Positions 39,963-46,989 of a stretch of DNA of 64,000 nucleotides are shown here, in pieces. Position 1 is the stretch's first letter; the number at the start of each line of letters is the position of its first letter. The DNA comes from Longimicrobiales bacterium (GTDB taxonomy: Bacteria; Gemmatimonadota; Gemmatimonadetes; Longimicrobiales; Gaopeijiaceae): contig CATQHQ010000002.1 in NCBI GenBank assembly GCA_958296005.1, positions 614,501-678,500 on the forward strand. The letters are read 5' to 3'. A program made the position numbers and the translations under genes. The notes under the pieces were generated by a model that was given only the letters and a program-made list of their open reading frames with translations, was not told where the DNA came from and searched no databases.

Positions 39963-41129
39963 TCAGAAGATGTTGGCCTCCACCGGTGTCGGCGATGCCT
40001 TGAATCTAGCGTGACCGAAGGGGGAGATGTCCAGCGTCCGGGAGCGGCCGTCGGCCACGAGCTCGGAGACGGCCAGCCCCGTCGCAGGGGCGTGCATGAT
40101 TCCGTGCCCCGAGAAGCCGCACGCGTCGATCCACGTCTCCGCCCCAGGGTTGGCGCCGATGACGGGGCTGTTGTCGGGGGTGACCTCGTAGTAGCCCCAC
40201 CAGCTTCCCTTGCGGTCCACGCCCAGGTCCTCCCACCAGGGGTAGCGCTCGACCCCGGTGATTAGGACGTGCTCCAGCCAACCCCAGTCGATCCCTTCGG
40301 TGAAGCCGCCGTTCCGGCCTGAATCGTTCTCGTGGGAGTCGAGGCCGAAGAGGATGCGGTCGCCCTCGCTTCGCAGGTAGACGCCGGTGCCCAGGTCGAC
40401 GGTGAGGGGGTAGACTCGTTCGTCGGCGACGGGCGCGCTGAGGAATATCTGGATGCGCTTCGGGCGGACGGGGACGTCCAGTCCCGCCATCTGCCCCACC
40501 AGGCCGGACCACGCCCCGGCGGCGTTGACGACGCAACCGCAGGAGAGCGTCTCGGCCCGCGTCGTCTCCAGGCGCCAGCCGCCGCCGTCGGCCTCGGGCC
40601 GGATGCCGGCGACCGCGCTGTCGAAGCGGTACTGCACGCCGCCGGATCTTCCCATCGACACCAAGGCGTGGGTGGCCATGTGTGGGTCGATTACCCCGTC
40701 CCAAGGGCCGTAGGTGGCGCCGCCCAAGCCGTCGGTGGCGATGGGGACGAAGCGCCGGGCGTCGTCCGGGTCCAGGACCTCCACCGGGGCGCCCATGCTC
40801 CGCTGGAGTGCGACCGACTGTAGGTGACGCTCCCACCGCGCTTCGGGCGCAAGAAGGAGGTAGCCGATGTCCCGGTAGCCGATCTCGAAGCCGTGACGCT
40901 CGCGGAACTCCCGGTACACGGGCAGGGAGTGCATGGAGAGGGCGACGTTGGCTCGGGTCGTGAACTGGACCCGCACCCCGGCGGCGCTCTTGCCCGTCGA
41001 GCCCAAGGCGGGCGCGGATTCGCGCTCCAGCACGGTCACCCGGAGCCCCCGGGACGCCAAGTGGTACGCGCAAGACGCCCCGACGATCCCGGCGCCGACG
41101 ACCACCACGTCGGGGGTGCGTGCGCTCAA
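39963..41129 (-). CDS. FAD-dependent oxidoreductase (DadA / sarcosine oxidase beta-like)
   Basis: VVVVGAGIVGASCAYHLASRGLRVTVLERESAPALGSTGKSAAGVRVQF; GYYEVTPDNSPVIG; CGFSGHGIMHAPATGLAVSEL. Start uncertain (TTG 41129). Confidence 0.88.
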   Translation of the reverse strand: MSARTPDVVVVGAGIVGASCAYHLASRGLRVTVLERESAPALGSTGKSAAGVRVQFTTRANVALSMHSLPVYREFRERHGFEIGYRDIGYLLLAPEARWERHLQSVALQRSMGAPVEVLDPDDARRFVPIATDGLGGATYGPWDGVIDPHMATHALVSMGRSGGVQYRFDSAVAGIRPEADGGGWRLETTRAETLSCGCVVNAAGAWSGLVGQMAGLDVPVRPKRIQIFLSAPVADERVYPLTVDLGTGVYLRSEGDRILFGLDSHENDSGRNGGFTEGIDWGWLEHVLITGVERYPWWEDLGVDRKGSWWGYYEVTPDNSPVIGANPGAETWIDACGFSGHGIMHAPATGLAVSELVADGRSRTLDISPFGHARFKASPTPVEANIF

Positions 41130-41145
41130 GGCGCGGTGCGCGCGC

Positions 41146-42720
41146 TCAAGGCTGGCGGACGAACTCGACGCTGCCTTCGATCTCGGCGTGGAGGACCGCG
41201 ACCTTGGCGTCGGTGCCGATCTCGAAGCGGAAGAACTCCCGGGCGCCGGCGGCGCCGTCCCACAGGGCGCGGAAGGTGTCGTAGTGCCAGTGCTCAAGGG
41301 GACCCTCGAAGCCGGCGCCGAAGCGGGCGCGAAGCTCGCCGTCCTGCTCCGCGACGACGATCTCGCCGTACATCTCGTTGGCGTAGGTGCCGGCGTAGGC
41401 CGCGGGCGCGAGGGTGGGGGGCGCGTCCGCGACCCGGCCGTCCTCGATCTCCTGGGCGGCGGCACGGGCTTCTTCGAGCGCTTCTCTCCAGCCGGCCAGC
41501 ATCGTTTCGTTCCATGGGTGCTGCTCGCCGCCCTCGATCCGGTCGATCAGACGGTGGACTAAGGCGCTGCTGAAGTAGTTGGCGCCGTTCAGGTTCACCA
41601 GCAGGACGAAGCCGTAGTCGCGCTCCGGGACCATCGCCACCAGGGCGGTCATGCCGTCGATGTTCCCGCCGTGGGAGACCATCTTCACGTCGCGGTAGTC
41701 GGTCAGGAACCAGCCGAGTCCATAGTTGAGGAAGTCGGACTCGGGGAAGATCGACTCCCAGGCCCCCGACTTCCGCATGACCATCTGGGGGGTATGGGTC
41801 TCCAGGAGCGCATCCTCCGACACGAGCGAGGTTCCGTCGTACTCGCCGGCGGTCCCGAGGTGGAGCCTGACCCACTGGGCCATCTGCACGACGCTGGAGT
41901 TGATGGAGCCGGCGGGACCCGCGTTGTCGATGTTGCGGTAGGGAACCGCGCGGAGCTCGCCGTCCCGGTCGAGGATGTGGGGCTGGGCCACGTTGTCGAG
42001 GTCGGCCAGCGGCCCGAGGAGGGTCGTGCTGCGAGTCATGCCCAACGGCTCGAAGATGCGTCGCGCCAAGAAGTCGTCCCACGTGACCCCCGACAGCGCC
42101 TCGATCACCTCCCCCGCGGCGATCCATGTCGTGTTGTTGTACTGGAAGGTGGAGCGGAGCGGGAAGGTTATGGGCTGATAGCGGACTTGATGTAGCACCT
42201 CTTCGCGGCTGCGTCCGCTCGCGTACCAGAGGCGGTCGCCCCGGAGGAGGCCCGAGTTGTGGCTCATCAGGTCGCGGACGCGCAGGTCGCGGGTGATGTA
42301 GGGGTCGCTGAGCCGGAAGTCGGGCAGGTGGTCGACCACGAGGTCGTCCCACGACGCCTTCCCTTCGTCCACCAGCATCGCCATCGCGGCGGCCGTGAAC
42401 GCCTTGGAGCTGGAGCCCGCCGCGAAGATCGTGTGCTCGTCCACCGGGTCGCTACCGCCGATCTCCCTCACGCCGAACCCCCGGGCGTAAGCGATCCGGT
42501 CGTCGCGCACGACGGCGATCGCCATCCCGGGGATCTCCCACTCGGCGACCATCGCCTCGATCTCTTCGTCCAGCCCGGACAGGCCCTGCTGGGCGGCGAC
42601 GGGGGACGGGGCGACAGGCCAGCCAGGCGCAACGGGCGCGGCAATGACCAGAAGGGACAGGGCGGCGGCACGGGCCGCTCGGGTGGCTTGGGAGCTTTGG
42701 GCGGGGCGGGTCTTCTTCAC
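41146..42720 (-). CDS. Serine hydrolase, beta-lactamase class C-like
   Basis: FAAGSSSKAFTAAAMAML (SxxK), FQYNNTTWIAAGEVIE (YxN), VSHGGNIDG (HxG); signal peptide; GTG start. Confidence 0.92.
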   Translation of the reverse strand: MKKTRPAQSSQATRAARAAALSLLVIAAPVAPGWPVAPSPVAAQQGLSGLDEEIEAMVAEWEIPGMAIAVVRDDRIAYARGFGVREIGGSDPVDEHTIFAAGSSSKAFTAAAMAMLVDEGKASWDDLVVDHLPDFRLSDPYITRDLRVRDLMSHNSGLLRGDRLWYASGRSREEVLHQVRYQPITFPLRSTFQYNNTTWIAAGEVIEALSGVTWDDFLARRIFEPLGMTRSTTLLGPLADLDNVAQPHILDRDGELRAVPYRNIDNAGPAGSINSSVVQMAQWVRLHLGTAGEYDGTSLVSEDALLETHTPQMVMRKSGAWESIFPESDFLNYGLGWFLTDYRDVKMVSHGGNIDGMTALVAMVPERDYGFVLLVNLNGANYFSSALVHRLIDRIEGGEQHPWNETMLAGWREALEEARAAAQEIEDGRVADAPPTLAPAAYAGTYANEMYGEIVVAEQDGELRARFGAGFEGPLEHWHYDTFRALWDGAAGAREFFRFEIGTDAKVAVLHAEIEGSVEFVRQP

Positions 42721-42746
42721 GGTCTGCGTCTCCTTGTGGCGCGGGT

Positions 42747-43451
42747 CTACCAGCTGCCCATCTCTCCCATCCGTTCGATTACCCCGCTGAGGCGGTCGGC
42801 GGCGTTCCGCCAGTTGGTCTGGACCGACGACTGGGCGGCGTCGGGGTCGCCGGCGGAGATGGCGTCCACGGTGATCTGGTGCTCGTCGTGGGAGACGGGT
42901 ATCTGGTCCAGCAGTGCGCTGACGTATATTCGAGTGTACCGCTCGGCTTGGGGCTTGATGGCGTCGTGAAGTGCCAGCAACCGGGGTCCGGCGCCTCCGT
43001 CCACGTAGGCCCGGTGGAAGCGCAGGTCGAGCTCGAAGATGCGCTCCTGGGACGGCTTCCCGCGACGGGCCTCCGCCAGGAAGTCGGCGTTGAGGGCGTT
43101 CAGGCGGGCGACCAGCTTGGCCCGGTCCTCCCTGCCGGCTGCGCACCACGCCGCGAGCCCCTCGATCTCGCCGACAATGCGCAGAAGCTCGCGGGCGTCG
43201 TCGCGGGTGACGGGGGCGACCGAGGGCCGGCTCTGACGACCAGTCCCCGGGTCCTGGACGTAGCCTTCCTGGACCAAGCGCTGGAGAGCGCTGCGGACGG
43301 GCGTGCGGCTGATCCCCAGCCGGGCCGCGATCTCCGTCTCGACCAAGCGGGAACCGGGGGCCAGCTGGCCCCGCACGATGAGGTCGCGGAGGTGCCGGTA
43401 CGCCTGGGTCCCGCGCCCCGGCCTGGCGTAGGGTTCGGGTAGGGAACTCAT
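42747..43451 (-). CDS. GntR-family transcriptional regulator (FCD domain)
   Basis: [52 protein letters not shown]; helical FCD-like C-terminus. Confidence 0.92.
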   Translation of the reverse strand: MSSLPEPYARPGRGTQAYRHLRDLIVRGQLAPGSRLVETEIAARLGISRTPVRSALQRLVQEGYVQDPGTGRQSRPSVAPVTRDDARELLRIVGEIEGLAAWCAAGREDRAKLVARLNALNADFLAEARRGKPSQERIFELDLRFHRAYVDGGAGPRLLALHDAIKPQAERYTRIYVSALLDQIPVSHDEHQITVDAISAGDPDAAQSSVQTNWRNAADRLSGVIERMGEMGSW

Positions 43452-43472
43452 GCTCGGAAGACCTTCATGACT
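43446..43472. repeat. 27-bp direct repeat copy A (actcatgctcggaagaccttcatgact)
   Basis: Exact copy at 45386-45412; part of a longer imperfect duplication of the GntR 5' end. Confidence 0.85.
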
Positions 43473-43492
43473 CTCGGCGTCGCCTCGTCATG

Positions 43493-44272
43493 TCAGGCCG
43501 TGCGCTGGAGAAGTTTGCGATTCAGGTCGTCTTTGGCCGCTAGGGAAGAGACCATGTCCCCGCCGACATCCGTCAGTCGATCGAGGTCAAGCTTTGGAAT
43601 CTCCGCCTGATTCTCGAAGACAATGATCGATTCAAAGCGAAGGCCGCTTCTGTGGAAGTGCGACAACATGACGGTCGTCAACCGAGCTTTGTTCCGATTG
43701 GGCACACCATAGAGGAAGACCTGATTCTCACGGATGCCCTTGATCATGTAGTCCACACGATAGGCATCGGAGTTCGGTATCGCCGGCTGGTAGTCCTGCT
43801 GGATTTGTGATTCGTCGATCAGACTAGTCAAGAGATCAGTCAGATCATCATAGAAAGTGGATCCGACACTGGACCGGGACAGCAGGGTCAGATCGTAAAT
43901 CCTCGTCAACGCTTGGCCGAACACGAAAACAGCTTCAGACAGCTTTTCTGGCGATGTATCAAGGCAGAAAGCGCCGTTATTCCAATGCAGACCGCTCTCT
44001 GTCATGATGCGTTTCATGAGCATTCCTCGGGTTCCGTCCATAAACGAGTCCACCTCGTGCTCGTAGCTGATGTGCATCAACGTGTGGCCGCGGTCGGACA
44101 GCATCAATCCTCCCGATGCCGAGTCAGAAAGATGGATGGGGTAGGTGTCGCCGTCCGGGAACCGAAAGTGCGTTCGGACCATGATGGCATCGTCAAAGCG
44201 TCGGACTACCTCCACGTCGTGACACAGCCGCTCACAGAGTAGCTTCCGTACGGCACCAAGATCATGCGTCAT
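43493..44272 (-). CDS. DUF1828/DUF1829-like protein
   Basis: FDDAIMVRTHFRFPDGDTYPIHLSDSASGGLMLSDRGHTLMHISYE... plus C-terminal RVDYMIKGIRENQVFLYGVPNRNKARLTTVMLSHFHR; start overlaps the next upstream gene by ATGA. Confidence 0.7.
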   Translation of the reverse strand: MTHDLGAVRKLLCERLCHDVEVVRRFDDAIMVRTHFRFPDGDTYPIHLSDSASGGLMLSDRGHTLMHISYEHEVDSFMDGTRGMLMKRIMTESGLHWNNGAFCLDTSPEKLSEAVFVFGQALTRIYDLTLLSRSSVGSTFYDDLTDLLTSLIDESQIQQDYQPAIPNSDAYRVDYMIKGIRENQVFLYGVPNRNKARLTTVMLSHFHRSGLRFESIIVFENQAEIPKLDLDRLTDVGGDMVSSLAAKDDLNRKLLQRTA

Positions 44273-44748
44273 GTCAAAGTCAGCCTTGGTTGGTCCAGCT
44301 CAGCGCGCAGGCCGGTTACGGCACAATCGGCTATCAGGCAGGCTAGGGCACCTTCGACAGTCTCAAACCGGTCGGTCTCTTCCGCTTCGGAATCGGGCTT
44401 CCTCCCCTCCTCAATGGCCCGTGCCGAAGCACGATGGATGTGTGGACGAAAAAAGATGTCGCCGTGTTCGTGCCCCGGGCCGTTGTAGCGTGCAAGCGGC
44501 AGTCGAGGACCACTGCGAGGTACCCACACGAGTCCGCAAGAGAAATCGTGTTGGTCGGAAAGGCTGGCCCTTTGGAAAACTATGAATCCGGCATCCCCCT
44601 CGCCCGACGCCGAAGCGCGAAAGATGCGCTGGCTGTGACTGGGCCTGCTCTTCGGCTTGTTGGCCCAACGCGCCTGGGGATTCGTCACGCGCTTCGGCAT
44701 AGCCCGCAGGGCGTTGAGCTCCGAGTCGGTGTAGAGTCGCGTGTCCAT
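44269..44748 (-). CDS. Hypothetical protein coupled to the DUF1828-like gene
   Basis: MDTRLYTDSELNALRAMPKRVTNPQARWANKPKSRPSHSQRIFRASASGEGDAGFIVFQR... ATG at 44748; overlaps downstream start, so likely translationally coupled. Confidence 0.6.
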   Translation of the reverse strand: MDTRLYTDSELNALRAMPKRVTNPQARWANKPKSRPSHSQRIFRASASGEGDAGFIVFQRASLSDQHDFSCGLVWVPRSGPRLPLARYNGPGHEHGDIFFRPHIHRASARAIEEGRKPDSEAEETDRFETVEGALACLIADCAVTGLRAELDQPRLTLT

Positions 44749-44750
44749 CG

Positions 44751-44879
44751 CTAGGTCGGCCGTGACGCGAGCGCCGCGTCCAGCGCTTCCTCCATCGTCC
44801 ACGCGTCCGTCAGCTCGGTGAAATTCCAGCGAACGAACCCGGTCAGGTTGTTCACGCCGGGTACCCAGTACGTGTTCAT
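44751..44879 (-). pseudogene. C-terminal relic of a Res-type (DEAD/DEAH helicase) restriction subunit, 42 codons
   Basis: MNTYWVPGVNNLTGFVRWNFTELTDAWTMEEAL resembles the recurrent C-terminus (K.WVP.VNNLG.FGRWAF.E) of Res-like restriction proteins; AGGAGG upstream of the ATG. Confidence 0.5.
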
Positions 44880-45104
44880 GGTGTTCCTCCTAGCGGTGGT
44901 GTCTGTTTCGGCGCCGCGTAGGGCGAGTTAAGGACGGGCTGCTCAAAGAAGCGTGGGTTCACGTTGGCGGACGGGGGCGGTGGCGGAGCGGTTGATCGGT
45001 GGCGTCGCGAATCCTATCCGCGGGGCAGTTCCGCCGTCAAATCCGGGGTGGGAATGCCGGAAAAAAGCTACGGTTCCATCCTGCCTCTGCGTTCCCGTTT
45101 TCGG

Positions 45105-45124
45105 TGTCAGCGATATCGCTGACA
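45105..45124. repeat. Perfect 20-bp palindrome TGTCAGCGATATCGCTGACA
   Basis: Sequence equals its own reverse complement. Confidence 0.9.
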
Positions 45125-45158
45125 TCCAAACTGTTGACTAGGATCCAGAATACGGTTC

Positions 45159-45391
45159 CTGGACTAGGCGCTGGAGGGCGCTGCGGACAGGCGTGCGGCT
45201 GATTCCCAGCCGGGCCGCGAGCTCCGTCTCGACCAAGCGGGAATCGGGGGCAGCTGACCCCGGACGATGAGGTCGCGAAGGTGCTGGTACGCCTGAGTCC
45301 CGCGCCCCGGCCTAGCGTGGGGTTCGGATAGGGCGTCGGGCTTGGTGTCCGGCATGGCACTTGGCGCTGCTCCCTTGCTTGCAGGACTCAT
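45159..45391 (-). pseudogene. Degenerate duplicate of GntR 5' end (frameshifted)
   Basis: [23 protein letters not shown] matches the GntR N-terminus at 42747-43451; a 1-nt deletion (gggggcagctgacccc vs gggggccagctggcccc) shifts the frame, while downstream DNA still aligns. Confidence 0.85.
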
Positions 45392-45412
45392 GCTCGGAAG
45401 ACCTTCATGACT
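45386..45412. repeat. 27-bp direct repeat copy B
   Basis: Exact match to 43446-43472. Confidence 0.85.
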
Positions 45413-45660
45413 TCGTCGCCCAAGTGGTTGATGACCTTAACCGCGATGCGGCCCGTGCTTGGCCGGTTGAAGGGGCGGAACGTGTCGCTCTTGAGCATGG
45501 CCCATGCCTCGGAGTTGATTTCGGTCTTGAGGGTCGTCTTTAGAGACTTGTACGGGTCGCTGGTGCCTAGAAAGTAGGCGTGGCGTACGAAGAAGCTTTC
45601 CTCGTTGTAGTTCGTGTCGATGAACCAGCAGTGCAACATACTGTGGCTCATGACTGCAAG
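45388..45660 (-). pseudogene. C-terminal relic of a type III-like/adenine-specific Mod DNA methyltransferase
   Basis: HCWFIDTNYNEESFFVRHAYFLGTSDPYKSLKTTLKTEINSEAWAMLKSDTFRPFNRPSTGRIAVKVINHLGDEVMKVFRA*, the characteristic Mod C-terminus; upstream catalytic region absent. 5' boundary approximate. Confidence 0.7.
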
Positions 45661-45716
45661 ACAGATTCGGGAACGTCGTCGATCCTTCGGGTGTATCGTT
45701 CGAGTGGAATGCAATT

Positions 45717-46148
45717 GTGGCACGGACCCACATACGCTACGAAAGGGACGACATTGACGCAGCACGACAGTCACTTCGGTCGCTGTATAGGGCAACCGAC
45801 GTGGAGAGCGACCAGAACGTGATTGAGATGTATTGTGAGATTGTCACCTTTGCGGCCGCTCATGTCGACAGCCCGGACCAACTGGCGGATGTGCTGTCCA
45901 TCGACGGCGCGAAGTCGGGAACATTCTGGCCCCTCGAGATCGCGCTGAGGCGCTTGGCCGGGCAGGATGTGCGCGCTCCGATCGAGGTGATGGAGGTCGC
46001 CGACGACATACGAGAGCAAATCGAGAACTTGCGGGCTATGGCCAAGGGTCAAGCAGAACCGGCGTCGCTAGAGCAGTCCCTGGCCCATGATCTCCCACGC
46101 CTCGCTGATCGTGCCCGCCGCCTTGCTGGCCAGCCCTCCACGCCCTAG
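45717..46148 (+). CDS. Hypothetical 143-aa protein
   Basis: MARTHIRYERDDIDAARQSLRSLYRATDVESDQNVIEMYCEIVTFAAAHVD...; lower GC and plausible composition; GTG start. Confidence 0.45.
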   Translation: MARTHIRYERDDIDAARQSLRSLYRATDVESDQNVIEMYCEIVTFAAAHVDSPDQLADVLSIDGAKSGTFWPLEIALRRLAGQDVRAPIEVMEVADDIREQIENLRAMAKGQAEPASLEQSLAHDLPRLADRARRLAGQPSTP

Positions 46149-46158
46149 AATCGCTCCC

Positions 46159-46989
46159 ATGACCAAGCCGTCGTCGCGCCGAGCCGGGCGGCTCGTCCGG
46201 TCGCAGCCAGGGATCGACGTCCGCCCCATTGAGGACCAGGACGGGTTCGTCGCTTGCGTGGAGCTGCAGCGCCGGACTTGGGGCCGGACGTTCTCGGACG
46301 TGGTGCCGGTGAGCATGTTGCAGGTCACGGCGAAGATGGGGGGCGTGGTGCTGGGCGCCTTCGACCCGGACGGCGAGCTCGTCGGTTTCGTCTATGGGGT
46401 CACGGGCTTTCGCCACGGAGCGGCGGCTCACTGGTCCCACATGCTGGCGGTCCGGCCGGAAGCGAGAAACGCGGGCGTAGGCCAGCGCCTCAAGCGGTGC
46501 CAGAAGGAGACGCTACTGGCCGCCGGCGTCGGCATGATGTACTGGACCTTCGACCCGCTCGTCTCCCGCAACGCCCACCTCAACCTGAACCGGCTGGGCG
46601 CCCGAGTCACCGAGTACGTCCCGGAGATGTACGGCACGTCGGACAGCGATCTGCACGACCTGGGGACCGACCGGTTCGTCGTCGAGTGGAGGCTGGAAGA
46701 GGAGACGGGCGCTGCTAGCTCGGGCGCGGGCTCGGACCGGTCGAAGAGGGACTCCCGGGCGTTCGGGCCGCTTCTGCAGAACGCGGTCGAAGTGTCTATT
46801 CCCGCCGACATCGAGAGCGTGAAGGCTCGTTCGCTCAAGGAGGCGATGGACTGGCGGAAGTCGACGCGGGAAGCGTTCACCCGCCTTCTGGCGGAAGGCC
46901 GGGAAGTCGTCGCCTTCGTGCCCGGCCCCGAGCAGTCGAAGTACGTTGTCACCCCCATCGACCCTGCCAAAGGATCCGCACCGAAATGA
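46159..46989 (+). CDS. GNAT-superfamily N-acetyltransferase
   Basis: GVVLGAFDPDGELVGFVYGVTGF... HWSHMLAVRPEARNAGVGQRLKRCQKETLLAAGVGMMYWTFDPLVSRNAHLNLNRLGA. Confidence 0.85.
   Translation: MTKPSSRRAGRLVRSQPGIDVRPIEDQDGFVACVELQRRTWGRTFSDVVPVSMLQVTAKMGGVVLGAFDPDGELVGFVYGVTGFRHGAAAHWSHMLAVRPEARNAGVGQRLKRCQKETLLAAGVGMMYWTFDPLVSRNAHLNLNRLGARVTEYVPEMYGTSDSDLHDLGTDRFVVEWRLEEETGAASSGAGSDRSKRDSRAFGPLLQNAVEVSIPADIESVKARSLKEAMDWRKSTREAFTRLLAEGREVVAFVPGPEQSKYVVTPIDPAKGSAPK

Noticed and set aside
41120-41150. Short tandem repeat of gcgctcaaggc upstream of the FAD oxidase
   Set aside because: Too short and GC-biased to support a regulatory or mobile origin.
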